The position numbers and the translations under genes are program-made. From Candidatus Poribacteria bacterium (GTDB lineage Bacteria; Poribacteria; WGA-4E; GCA-2687025), in assembly GCA_028818695.1 (NCBI GenBank), contig JAPPNK010000011.1:62001-126000 (forward strand): 64,000 bases of DNA, given 5' to 3'. Position 1 is the first letter of the stretch. Every line of letters begins with the position of its first letter. Shown in pieces: positions 10,452-18,926 of the stretch. Under the pieces are notes generated by a model. The model was not told the DNA's origin. It saw nothing but the letters and a program-made list of their open reading frames with translations, and ran no database searches.

Positions 10452-11216
10452 ATGGCAAATCAGAACGAGGCTGAATTGATTGAGGCGGTGGAAACGGCGA
10501 CTGAGCATATCCGCCGCGGAAACGGCTACTACGAATCTGGGAAGTTTAAAGAAGCGGTCGCCGAATACAACAAGGCGGTTGAGCTGGAAGCGGATGTCGC
10601 GCCGCATTTCGGGGGCGGGAATCCGTATGCTGTCGTTTATAACAACCGCGGCGCCGCTAACTCTGAAATAGGCTGTCATGGTCATGACAAGGCGATTGGC
10701 GATCTTAACAAGGCAATCGATCTGAGTCCAGACGATGCGGAATCCTACTACAACCGAGGCGCCGCTTACAATGATCTGGAGCAATACGACAAGGCGATTT
10801 CGGACTATAGTAAAGCCATTGATCTGGAACCGGAGCGCGCCATTTACTACATCAACCGAGGACGCGCTTACAATTTAATAGACAACAACGGCAGAGCGAT
10901 TGACGATTTTGACAGGGCGGTTGAAATCAACCCCGACAGCAGCGAAGCGTATCTCTCCCGGGCGACGGTTTACTTAGAGCTGCGCGAATTGGACAGGGCT
11001 GTTGAAGATATCAACAAGGCGTTAGCGCTCAACCCACGCGGCCCCGGCGCAAAAACGGTTCATTATTTAGTCCGCGCGGAAGCGCGCTTTAAACAACGCA
11101 AGCTTTACAAGGCATTTGCAGACCTGTGGAACGCCTTAGCGAGACTTCCCCTGTCTTTATTTCAGCGGGAGTCTGACGAAGACGCTGTATTGGGAAGCGG
11201 TAGCGCGCGGCATTAA
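10452..11216 (+). CDS. Cytoplasmic TPR protein, first of a tandem pair
   Basis: 254 residues without a signal peptide. About five TPR units run from residue 18 to 200, for example YYNRGAAYNDLEQYDKAI and YYINRGRAYN. It probably acts as a protein-binding scaffold. Its first 40 residues are nearly the same as those of the next gene (NEAELIEAVETA then HIRRGN and YYESGKF), so the two arose by a local duplication. It starts 12 nt after the PhyH gene. The partner is unknown. Confidence 0.85.
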   Translation: MANQNEAELIEAVETATEHIRRGNGYYESGKFKEAVAEYNKAVELEADVAPHFGGGNPYAVVYNNRGAANSEIGCHGHDKAIGDLNKAIDLSPDDAESYYNRGAAYNDLEQYDKAISDYSKAIDLEPERAIYYINRGRAYNLIDNNGRAIDDFDRAVEINPDSSEAYLSRATVYLELRELDRAVEDINKALALNPRGPGAKTVHYLVRAEARFKQRKLYKAFADLWNALARLPLSLFQRESDEDAVLGSGSARH

Positions 11217-11235
11217 GAATGAAAAGACGGAGGCG

Positions 11236-11712
11236 ATGGCGCATCAAAACGAAGCTGAATTGATTGAGGCGGTGGAAACGGCGGAGGGGCATATCCGCCG
11301 CGGGAACAGCTACTACGAGTCTGGGAAGTTTGAGGAAGCGGTCGCCGAATTCAGCAAAGCGATCGAGCTGGAGCCTATTCTCACGCCTCTTTTTACGCGC
11401 GACAATCTGTATTTCATCATTTACCTCATTCGCGGCGACGCTTACAAGAAACTCAGCGAGCATGACAAGGCGGTTGCCGACTACGACAAGGCGATTGAGC
11501 TGGAGCCTGACGACCCGATAAATTACATCAGCCGATGCTCCGCTTACGTTGCGCTTGGAAAGTTTCGAAAAGCGGCTGCAGACATGGATAAGGCGATTGA
11601 TCTGGAGCCTGACGACGCGGTAAACTACATCATACGCGCGATTGTCAACTTTAGACAATTCAAACTCCTCAAGGCGGTTGCGGACGCGCGGCAATTTTTT
11701 AAACGGCGGTAG
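11236..11712 (+). CDS. Cytoplasmic TPR protein, second of a tandem pair (shorter)
   Basis: 158 residues with about three TPR units (for example YYESGKFEEAVAEFSKAIELEP). It starts NEAELIEAVETAEGHIRRGN, like its upstream neighbour, 20 nt after that gene. Compared with the neighbour it lacks roughly two TPR units and has a basic end (QFFKRR). It could be a shortened duplicate that keeps a binding role. The 336 bp after it hold a MITE-like repeat and the promoter of the next gene cluster. Confidence 0.82.
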   Translation: MAHQNEAELIEAVETAEGHIRRGNSYYESGKFEEAVAEFSKAIELEPILTPLFTRDNLYFIIYLIRGDAYKKLSEHDKAVADYDKAIELEPDDPINYISRCSAYVALGKFRKAAADMDKAIDLEPDDAVNYIIRAIVNFRQFKLLKAVADARQFFKRR

Positions 11713-11790
11713 ATACGGCGGGCGCGGACGTTCAAGCAAAAAACGGGCATCCGCCTTCCCGCTCATCCGCTTCGCGCTCCCCAGGATCTC

Positions 11791-11982
11791 TGACCTCATG
11801 CATAAAGTTGGGGCGCCATGACAATAGATCCGCGACGACCAGCGGAAAGCCCCCGATCCGCCCGTCGCCATTCCCTCGAAAGCCATATCCCCGTGAAAAC
11901 GGGGAACGGGTAGGGAATCCAGAGTCCAACAGACGACGTCCGCATTCGCATGTCGACATATCCCAATTAAAGCCTTAAGGTC
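11791..11982. mobile_element. MITE-like repeat, copy 1 (about 192 bp)
   Basis: The ends are imperfect inverted repeats: TGACCTCATGCATAAAGTTG on the left and, read on the other strand, GACCTTAAGGCTTTAATTGG on the right. The same end structure occurs at 27575-27740. Inside lies an ATTCCC...GGGAAT palindrome (11870-11918), split by a second hairpin (CCCCGTGAAAACGGGG, 11889-11904). No reading frame for a transposase is present, so any movement would need an enzyme from elsewhere. No clear target duplication flanks this copy, which suggests it is older than copy 2. Confidence 0.72.
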
Positions 11983-11993
11983 GCAGATAAACA

Positions 11994-12022
11994 TTGACGA
12001 TTCGCCCCGCTGCCTGTATGAT
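11994..12022 (+). promoter_or_regulatory. Sigma-70-type promoter of the binding-protein array
   Basis: TTGACG (11994-11999) and TATGAT (12017-12022) are 17 bp apart, followed by AACG. It lies 11 nt beyond the end of the MITE-like repeat and about 30 nt before the first start codon. Confidence 0.75.
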
Positions 12023-12054
12023 AACGCTGTACTGAATCATGCGGAGATATGCAA

Positions 12055-13239
12055 ATGCGAACGATACGGCGGCGTATGCAAGCTGCGGCTCTCTTGGCGG
12101 CCGCGCTGACCCTGGGGCTGCTCGGATGCGATCAACTTGTCAAAACGCTGGACCCTGAACCTGAGCCAAGCGCCACGCTCAAAATCGGCTTTATACAACC
12201 CAGCGGCTACTTCAACGGCTTTTCTGCCGGAGCCGAACTTGCCCGGCAAGAGCTGAATCGACAAGGCGGCGTCCTCGGTCGACAGATCGAATTCATCTAC
12301 CGCGACAACCAAGGCGCCGACATCTTCCCGTCCGGCGAAGCGACTGTTCAGGCGGCGCAGGAGCTGATCGCCGATGAGGGCGTTTTCGCGCTCCTGGGCG
12401 TCATGTTCTCAGCCAACGCCATTGAGCTGGCAGAAATAACTGCGCAGACCGAAACGATACTCGTCACAAACGCCACCTCTGCGCCCGTATCGGCTTCAAG
12501 CGAGTATGTCTTCCTGGTCGCCCCGACGACCAGCGCGCAGGGGGTTGAGCTCGCAAAATTCGCCGCCTCTGCGAAGAACCTAGACGCGCAGACGGCCGCC
12601 CTTCTTCTTCAAGCGGACGACCTCTACTCAAATATTCTCGCCGATTCGTTCACCGCCAACTTTGAAGCGCTGGGCGGAACGGTCGCGGCGCGCGCCAGCT
12701 ACGAAGTCGGAAGCCGCGACTTCTCCGAGCCGATCGGGCGCATCTTAGCCGCGAACCCTGATGTGATCTTGGCGACCAGCTTCGCGCCGGAGGTTCCGCT
12801 CGCTATACAACAGGCGCGCGAAGCGGGGTATGAAGGCGACTTCATCGGCGGCTCCGGCTGGTTTGTCCCCGACGATTTCTTGAACACATTGGACGACAAC
12901 GCCCCGTTGAACGGCTCCTTCTTTACGTCCAACTATTCCGGCGGGGCGCCGTCAGCGGGCGTTCAGCATTTCGTCCGCCTTTACGAAGCGGTATACGGCG
13001 AGCCGCCGTCAGGCAAGGCGCCGAAGGGGTACGATGCGATGACGCTGCTTGCGCAGGCGATAGAGCGGGCAGGCAGCCTGGACTCGCGCGCTGTGCGGGA
13101 CGCGCTTGCCGCGGCGACCGACTATGAGGGCGCCACCTCCATTGTCCGTTTCAACGAAGACCGCCAGCCTGTCAAAGCGATCGTCCTCCAGACGATACAG
13201 GACGGCGAAATGCGTTTTTACCAGCTACTGACTCCGTAA
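12055..13239 (+). CDS. Lipoprotein, type 1 periplasmic binding protein (array member 1, subgroup A)
   Basis: 394 residues from the ATG at 12055; GCGGAG is 8 nt upstream, whereas the ATG at 12049 is only 2 nt from it. A signal peptide ends in the lipobox LLGC, so the mature protein should be lipid anchored. From about residue 45 it follows the LivJ/Peripla_BP_6 pattern: TLKIGFIQPSGYF, ELNRQGGVLGRQIEF, RDNQGADIFPS and a C-terminal YDAMTLLAQAIE. Such proteins capture amino acids, amides or similar solutes for ABC import, or act as sensors. No permease or ATPase is adjacent. It resembles member 4 most (both have NATS and end FYQLL). Confidence 0.9.
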   Translation: MRTIRRRMQAAALLAAALTLGLLGCDQLVKTLDPEPEPSATLKIGFIQPSGYFNGFSAGAELARQELNRQGGVLGRQIEFIYRDNQGADIFPSGEATVQAAQELIADEGVFALLGVMFSANAIELAEITAQTETILVTNATSAPVSASSEYVFLVAPTTSAQGVELAKFAASAKNLDAQTAALLLQADDLYSNILADSFTANFEALGGTVAARASYEVGSRDFSEPIGRILAANPDVILATSFAPEVPLAIQQAREAGYEGDFIGGSGWFVPDDFLNTLDDNAPLNGSFFTSNYSGGAPSAGVQHFVRLYEAVYGEPPSGKAPKGYDAMTLLAQAIERAGSLDSRAVRDALAAATDYEGATSIVRFNEDRQPVKAIVLQTIQDGEMRFYQLLTP

Positions 13240-13254
13240 ACCGAAGGGTATCCA

Positions 13255-14526
13255 ATGAACGCAAAAAAAACCGCAAAAACGGGCGCTATCGCTGCCCTTG
13301 CGGCGGCTCTCGGCATTTTCATCGCCGCCGGATGCGACACGCTGCTCGACGCGATTGACCCCGAACCGCCCAAACCTGTTCAGGGCGAAACGATCAAGAT
13401 CGGGCTGATTTTTCCTGCCGACCCCTCTTATCCTGCCCGCGCTTTTCTCCAAGGCGCCTGGATCGCTCTCAATGAGATCAACGACAGCGGCGGCATTCTT
13501 GGCAAGCAGGTTGAACTCATCGTCCGCGACAACCTAGGGACCGACCCATACCCGACCGCCGCCTCCACCATTGATACGGCGCGCGACCTGATCATAAACG
13601 AAGGCGTGACGGCGATCGTCGGACCCGTCTTTTCAACGAACTCCATCGCTCTCGGCCAGGCGTTGACGCAGGCGGGCGAAACGACCCCGTTCATCCCGGC
13701 GTCCACGTCCCCCATCGTGACGCAGAGTTACACCCATACGGCGCTGGTAAGCGCGAATATTCCGCTCCATTCGACGATTCTTTCCGACTTTGCGCGCTCG
13801 GGGCTAAAAGCGGACACAGCCGCCATCCTTGCGCAGGAGGAGGACGCTTACTCCCAGCTGTTGACATCCACCTTTATGGAGTTGTTTGAAGCGGACGGCG
13901 GAACCGTCGTTTCTGCCGAAACCTATGCTGTCGAAACGGTCGACTTTTCGGCGAATGTGGAAACGCTGCTCGCCGGCGGCTCCGACGTCTGTTTCTTAAC
14001 AAGCTTTCCGCCGGCGGTTCCGCTCATCATCGACCAGGCGCGCGCCGCCGGCTATGAGGGCGTCTTCATCGGCGCGAACGGATGGGACGTCCAAGCTGCG
14101 TTCTACTCCGTCTTGGACGACAACTCGGTTCTGGACGGCTCCTATTTCACGACCGACTTTTCCCCGGACAACCCCTTCATAAGTCCTGGGCCGCCGGCTG
14201 TGCCGCCGCAGTTTGCTGCCGTATATGAAGCCTCTTATGGCGTCCCCGCCGACAGCCTAGCGGGGAACGGGTTCGACGCGATGTCGGTTCTCGCGCAGGC
14301 GATTCAAACGGCAGGGGCAAACGGGGCGGAACCCACGGACGACGCGATCCTGCAAGCCTTGACAGCGATACGCGGATACCGCGGCGCGACCGAAATCTCC
14401 CATTTTGACGAGAACAGGCTTGCGGTTAAAGATCTTATCATCATGAGGATTCAGGACGGCGCGTCCGCGATTCATGATCTATGGGACAACCCGCTCAAGG
14501 GATCCGATCCGCCGGCGTCCGATTAA
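13255..14526 (+). CDS. Lipoprotein, type 1 periplasmic binding protein (array member 2, subgroup B)
   Basis: 423 residues. The signal peptide ends at the lipobox IAAGC. The LivJ-like core begins near residue 47 (TIKIGLIFPADPSYP) and includes EGVTAIVGPVFSTNSIALG and GNGFDAMSVLAQAIQ. It starts 15 nt after member 1 and is probably on the same transcript. It is very close to member 3, sharing the same lipobox region and long identical stretches. The loop at FSPDNPFISPGPPAVPPQ is proline rich and longer than in the paralogues. The ligand is unknown. Confidence 0.9.
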   Translation: MNAKKTAKTGAIAALAAALGIFIAAGCDTLLDAIDPEPPKPVQGETIKIGLIFPADPSYPARAFLQGAWIALNEINDSGGILGKQVELIVRDNLGTDPYPTAASTIDTARDLIINEGVTAIVGPVFSTNSIALGQALTQAGETTPFIPASTSPIVTQSYTHTALVSANIPLHSTILSDFARSGLKADTAAILAQEEDAYSQLLTSTFMELFEADGGTVVSAETYAVETVDFSANVETLLAGGSDVCFLTSFPPAVPLIIDQARAAGYEGVFIGANGWDVQAAFYSVLDDNSVLDGSYFTTDFSPDNPFISPGPPAVPPQFAAVYEASYGVPADSLAGNGFDAMSVLAQAIQTAGANGAEPTDDAILQALTAIRGYRGATEISHFDENRLAVKDLIIMRIQDGASAIHDLWDNPLKGSDPPASD

Positions 14527-14578
14527 CGAATTGCGTCCCAGCCCATTTTGGGCATAGTAAGAGACGGCGCTCATGAAA

Positions 14579-14609
14579 TTTGAAAACGGAGGAGCGCTCA
14601 GTTTTCAAA
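14579..14609. repeat. Perfect 9-bp inverted repeat between array members 2 and 3
   Basis: TTTGAAAAC and GTTTTCAAA flank a 13-nt loop in the 120-bp spacer. A second small hairpin (GCCCATTTTGGGC, 14541-14553) lies just upstream. Neither is followed by a U tract. They may mark mRNA processing or attenuation between members 2 and 3. Confidence 0.45.
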
Positions 14610-14646
14610 CTGCTCAATCTAGAACGCCATGTTAGAAAGGCTTCCA

Positions 14647-15888
14647 ATGAACATAAAGACAACCTCAAAAATAGGCGTCGCCGCTGCGCTTGCGGCAGCC
14701 CTCGGCATTTTCATCGCCGCCGGATGCGACACGCTGATCGACGCGCTTGACTCTGATCCGTCCGAACCTGTTCAAGGCGAAACGATCAAGATCGGGCTGA
14801 TTCAGCCTCAAGGCAACTTTCCGAGCTTCGCGCTAGGAGCCAAGCTTGCCCTTGCGCAGATCAACGCCAACGGCGGCATTCTTGGCAAGCAGGCAGAGAT
14901 TATCGAGCGCGACAACCAAGGGCAAGACCCCTACCCGACCGCCGCCTCCACCATCGATTCTGCCCGCGACCTGATCCTGAACGAAGGCGTGACGGCGATC
15001 GTCGGACCCATGTTTTCAACGAATTCCATCGCTCTTGGCCAGGCGTTGACGCAGACGGGCGGAACGACCCCGTTCCTCCCAGGGTCCACATCCCCCGTCG
15101 CGACGCAGAGTTACGCCTATACGGCGCTGGTGAGCGCAAACTTGCCGCTCCACTCCACGATTCTCTCCGACTTTGCGCGCTCGGAGCTGATGGCAGAGAC
15201 AGCGGCCATCCTCGCGCAGGAAGGGGACGCCTATTCCCAGCAGTTGACAGTCTCCTTTAAGGAGCTGTTTGAAGCGGCCGGCGGAGCCGTCGTCTCTGCC
15301 GAAACCTATGTCGTCGGAACGGTCGACTTTTCGGCGAATGTGGAAACGCTGCTTGCCGGCGGCTCCGACGTCTGTTTCTTGACAAGCTTCCCGCCGGAGG
15401 TTCCGCTCATCATTGACCAGGCGCGCGCCGCCGGCTATGAGGGCGTCTTCATCGGTCCAAACGGATGGAACGTCCCCGCCGAATTTTACTCCGCCTTGGA
15501 CGACAACTCGGTTCTGGACGGCTCCTATTTCACCATTGACTTTCTCCCGAACGAAAGCAATCCAGCGGCGCAGCAGTTCGCAGCCGCATATGAAGCCGTT
15601 TACGGCATGCCCGCTGACAGCTTCGCAGGGAACGGGTTCGATGCGATGTCGGTTCTCGCCCAGGCGATTGAAGCGGCAGGGGCTGTTGGCTCAGAAAACG
15701 CCAACGACGCGATCATGAGCGCTATCGCTGCGATACGCGATTACCGCGGCGCGACCTACATCTCCCACTTTGACGAGAACAGGCTCGCCGTGAAAGACCT
15801 TGTCATCATGAGGATTCAGGACGGATCGTCCATGTTCTACTCGGTCTGGGACAATCCAAACAAAGGAGCCGATCCCGGCGATGAATAA
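14647..15888 (+). CDS. Lipoprotein, type 1 periplasmic binding protein (array member 3, subgroup B)
   Basis: 413 residues from the ATG at 14647, preceded by AGAAAGG. The signal peptide ends at the lipobox IAAGC, as in member 2. The LivJ-like fold begins TIKIGLIQPQGNF and keeps MFSTNSIALGQALTQTGG and NGFDAMSVLAQAIE. Against member 2 the differences gather in the regions that usually line the ligand cleft (the first loop after IQP and the ISPGP loop, which is absent here). It is therefore likely a diverged duplicate with a different ligand. No transporter partner is adjacent. Confidence 0.9.
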   Translation: MNIKTTSKIGVAAALAAALGIFIAAGCDTLIDALDSDPSEPVQGETIKIGLIQPQGNFPSFALGAKLALAQINANGGILGKQAEIIERDNQGQDPYPTAASTIDSARDLILNEGVTAIVGPMFSTNSIALGQALTQTGGTTPFLPGSTSPVATQSYAYTALVSANLPLHSTILSDFARSELMAETAAILAQEGDAYSQQLTVSFKELFEAAGGAVVSAETYVVGTVDFSANVETLLAGGSDVCFLTSFPPEVPLIIDQARAAGYEGVFIGPNGWNVPAEFYSALDDNSVLDGSYFTIDFLPNESNPAAQQFAAAYEAVYGMPADSFAGNGFDAMSVLAQAIEAAGAVGSENANDAIMSAIAAIRDYRGATYISHFDENRLAVKDLVIMRIQDGSSMFYSVWDNPNKGADPGDE

Positions 15889-15952
15889 GCGCCGCAACAG
15901 AGCCGACAAAGCGGCCGGCGGAACGACCCAAGCAGACGACCGCAATTCAAGA

Positions 15953-15990
15953 AGAAACGGGGGAGCTCCGCAGTTCCGTCGTTTCTCCTC
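15953..15990 (+). terminator. Probable intrinsic terminator after array member 3
   Basis: AGAAACG pairs with CGTTTCT, and inside it GGAGCT pairs with AGTTCC (one G-U pair). The hairpin is followed by CCTCTT, only a partial U tract. A new promoter follows at 16063, which supports an end of transcription here. Confidence 0.5.
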
Positions 15991-16062
15991 TTAAAAGCGG
16001 TAAGACCGCAAAGATACAGGCGCAAGGCGATGTTGTCCCAGCTCAACGCCGACATCAAGCGG

Positions 16063-16091
16063 TTGCGGGGGTCTCAACTTTGCGCTATGAT
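16063..16091 (+). promoter_or_regulatory. Sigma-70-type promoter for array members 4-5
   Basis: TTGCGG (16063-16068) and TATGAT (16086-16091) are separated by 17 bp, 64 nt before the start codon of member 4. Confidence 0.65.
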
Positions 16092-16154
16092 TGAAAGCGG
16101 CCGTTCTCTGAAGGAGGCGGATGTCATAACGATTTAAGACAAAGAAAGATAGCC

Positions 16155-17336
16155 ATGTTTGCAAGACAGCGCGTTCTCAACCTCGTCGCCGCCGCGGCTT
16201 TCGCGGCGGTTGCCATGACAGGCTGCGAAAAATTGGTCGATACCCTTGACCCAGACCCCGGCTCCAGCGAAACCTTGAAAATAGGCGTCATCCAGCCCCA
16301 TGGATATTTTGTCAGCTTTGCCCGCGGAGCGGAGCTGGCGCGTATGGAGCTGAACGCCGAAGGCGGCGTTTTAGGACGCCAGATCGAATTCATCTACCGC
16401 GACAACCAGAAAGGCTTGGTGTTTCCAACGCCCGAAAGCACGATTCAAGCGGCTGAAGAGTTGATTATCGGCGAAAAAGTGTTTGCTCTTTTAGGACCGA
16501 CATTTTCGAGCAACGCGATTCATCTGGGAGATATTGCTCAACAGAGTCAGACGCCGGTCTTGGTGAACGCCACATCCGGAGCCGTGTCGGCTTCAAGCGA
16601 CTATATTTTTCTCGTCGCCGGCACGACAGGTTCTCAAGGCGAAGGCCTTGCTAAATTTGCGTTGTCGCCCGACAATTTGGGCGCAAAGACAGCGGCAGCG
16701 CTTTTTCAAGCGGGGGATCTATACTCGGAGGTTCTGGTTGAGGCGTTCGCCGAGAAGTTTGAAGAGCTCGGCGGGAGCGTCTTGGCGCGCGAAACCTACG
16801 AGGTCGGCAGCGAAACATTCGCGGGTTCACTTCAACGGGCATTGGCTGGCAGCCCGGATGTCGTCCTGATGGCGAGCTTTGCCCCGGAGGTTCCCCTCGC
16901 CATAAACGAGGCGCGGGAAGCGGGCTATGAAGGAGTCTTTCTGGGCGGAACCGGCTGGAACGATCCCGACTCATTTTTCCATGCCTTGGAGGACAACTCG
17001 GTCTTGAACGGATCGTTCTTCACATCGAATTTTTCGGCAGAAGCGCCGGGCGAAAGCGTCCAGCGTTTTGTCGCAGGATATAAAGCCGCATACGGCACAA
17101 CGCCGCCAGGTCAATCCTCAAAAGGCTACGACGCCATGAAGCTGCTGGCGCAGGCGATTGAAACGGCGGGCAAGCTGGACGCCCCCGCCGTTCGAGACGC
17201 CCTCGCCGCGACGAGCAATTATGAAGGCGCTACGGCGATTGTACGCTATAATGAGCATCGGCAGCCTCTGAAAGAGATTGTTATTATGACAATTCAAAAC
17301 GGAGAATCAACATTTTACCAGCTGCTTGCGCCCTAA
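16155..17336 (+). CDS. Lipoprotein, type 1 periplasmic binding protein (array member 4, subgroup A)
   Basis: 393 residues. The signal peptide ends at the lipobox AMTGC. The LivJ-like domain starts TLKIGVIQPHGYFVSFARG, with EFIYRDNQKG, LLGPTFSSNAIHLG, VNATSGAVSASSDYIFLVA and SKGYDAMKLLAQAIE. It matches member 1 in these features and in its end FYQLLAP, although two subgroup-B genes lie between them. Its own promoter is at 16063-16091, and member 5 follows after only about 30 nt. The ligand is unknown. Confidence 0.9.
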   Translation: MFARQRVLNLVAAAAFAAVAMTGCEKLVDTLDPDPGSSETLKIGVIQPHGYFVSFARGAELARMELNAEGGVLGRQIEFIYRDNQKGLVFPTPESTIQAAEELIIGEKVFALLGPTFSSNAIHLGDIAQQSQTPVLVNATSGAVSASSDYIFLVAGTTGSQGEGLAKFALSPDNLGAKTAAALFQAGDLYSEVLVEAFAEKFEELGGSVLARETYEVGSETFAGSLQRALAGSPDVVLMASFAPEVPLAINEAREAGYEGVFLGGTGWNDPDSFFHALEDNSVLNGSFFTSNFSAEAPGESVQRFVAGYKAAYGTTPPGQSSKGYDAMKLLAQAIETAGKLDAPAVRDALAATSNYEGATAIVRYNEHRQPLKEIVIMTIQNGESTFYQLLAP

Positions 17337-17367
17337 ACCAAAGCGCAAAACACCGAAAGGAACGCGC

Positions 17368-18675
17368 ATGAAAGCGAAAATGCGAACGCTCATTGCAATC
17401 TTCTCATCCCTCTTCCTCGCCGCGGCATTGACAAGCTGCGACGACCTTCGATCCATCCTTGACCCTGACATGGAGACGCCGACAGCTCCCACTTTGAAAA
17501 TTGGCATCATCCAGCCTTCTCAGTACTACATCGGCTTCCTCCATGCAGCCGAACTGGCGCGCCAAGAAATCAACGCCGGAGGCGGCGTCCTCGGCAGACA
17601 AATTGAGTTCGTCATGCGCGACAACCAAGGATCGGACATTTTCCCCACGCCCGAAAAAACCATTGAAGCGGCGCATGACCTGATCGCCAATGAAGGCGTC
17701 GCGGCGATTCTAGGACCCATTTTCTCCACCAACTCCATCGCAATGGGCAACGCCCTGACTGAAGCGGGCTTAGCCGTGCCGCTGCTTCCGGGGTCCACAT
17801 CCCCGGTCGTCACGCAAACGCATTCGCATTTCGTACTCGCCGCGTCGAACAACCATCTCCATGCGACTGTTCTTGCCCAGTTCGCGGCGATGGAGCTGGG
17901 CGCTGAGACCGTCGGCGTCTCCCTGCAGGCGGGCGACGTCTACTCGGAAGTTGTGACGCGCGCGTTTGTGGACGACTTTCGCAGCGTCGGCGGCAATGTG
18001 AGCTCCATCGCTAGCTATGAGGTGGGAACGCGCGACTTATCAGCGCAGATTCAGGTGCTAATGGACGACAATCCAGACGCCATTTTCCTCCCCAGCTTCG
18101 CGCCTGAAGCTCCTCTGTTCATTCAACAGGCGCGCGCGGCGGGCTACGAAGGCGTCTTCATCGGAGCCGACGGATGGGACGACGCATTGCAGTTCTACTC
18201 CACGCTGGACGACAACGCCCCGCTCAACGGCTCCTACTACACAACCAACTACTTCCCCGGCGGAGACGATCCGACCGCAAATGCGTTTGGAGACGCTTTC
18301 ATGAGCGCTTACGGCGTCATCGCCGATGGCATCGCCGCCAACGGATACGACTCCCTGATGCTGCTCGCCAAAGCGATTGAAGCCGCCGGAGGAGGCGAAA
18401 CACACGACGGCATGGACGACGGAATGTACGGCGACGATTCGATGATGTCCATGGAGATGCCCCACGCCGACGCCGTTCTCGATGCGCTGGTTTCGATTGA
18501 AGGCTACCGCGGCGCGACCGCCATCTCCCATTTCGATGAAAATCGAATGGCAGTGAAAGACCTTATCATCTTGAAGATTCAAGACGGCATGCCCACGTTC
18601 CATTCCATATGGACGAATATGCAGGGCGGCGAAGGAAATGGCGGCGGATACGACGACGGCAATCCCAACGAGTAA
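17368..18675 (+). CDS. Lipoprotein, type 1 periplasmic binding protein with Met/Asp-rich loop (array member 5, subgroup C)
   Basis: 435 residues from the ATG at 17368 (preceded by AAAGGAACGCGC). The signal peptide ends at the lipobox ALTSC, followed by DDLRSILDP, the mark of subgroup C. The LivJ-like core runs from TLKIGIIQPSQYY to GYRGATAISHFDENRMAVK. Between the last helices (about residues 345-367) it carries the low-complexity insert DGMDDGMYGDDSMMSMEM flanked by two His, shorter or absent in members 6 and 7. Met and Asp in such density suggest metal contact, but this is inference. The tail is Gly/Asn rich. Confidence 0.9.
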   Translation: MKAKMRTLIAIFSSLFLAAALTSCDDLRSILDPDMETPTAPTLKIGIIQPSQYYIGFLHAAELARQEINAGGGVLGRQIEFVMRDNQGSDIFPTPEKTIEAAHDLIANEGVAAILGPIFSTNSIAMGNALTEAGLAVPLLPGSTSPVVTQTHSHFVLAASNNHLHATVLAQFAAMELGAETVGVSLQAGDVYSEVVTRAFVDDFRSVGGNVSSIASYEVGTRDLSAQIQVLMDDNPDAIFLPSFAPEAPLFIQQARAAGYEGVFIGADGWDDALQFYSTLDDNAPLNGSYYTTNYFPGGDDPTANAFGDAFMSAYGVIADGIAANGYDSLMLLAKAIEAAGGGETHDGMDDGMYGDDSMMSMEMPHADAVLDALVSIEGYRGATAISHFDENRMAVKDLIILKIQDGMPTFHSIWTNMQGGEGNGGGYDDGNPNE

Positions 18676-18703
18676 ATCGACGGGGTTCATCTGAAACATT
18701 CCA

Positions 18704-18746
18704 AGAGGCGGGGCGGCTGCCTAGCTGCTCCGCCTCTTTTTCTTTT
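18704..18746 (+). terminator. Intrinsic terminator after array member 5
   Basis: AGAGGCGG pairs with CCGCCTCT, with a further short G-C stem inside, and the hairpin is followed directly by TTTTCTTTT. This is the clearest terminator in the window. Confidence 0.85.
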
Positions 18747-18926
18747 AAATCAATCCCGCTAAATTTTCCGCTCCTATCGGTTATTGATACAGCCTAGTTG
18801 AGAATGCGTTCGCCGGCGAACAGCGCTATCATGCCGCTTGGCAACGCGGGTTGTCGACTTACATTCAAAACCATATTGACAGAGGCTGTACGACACAACG
18901 CCGATCAACCTAAGAGGAAAACGCGC

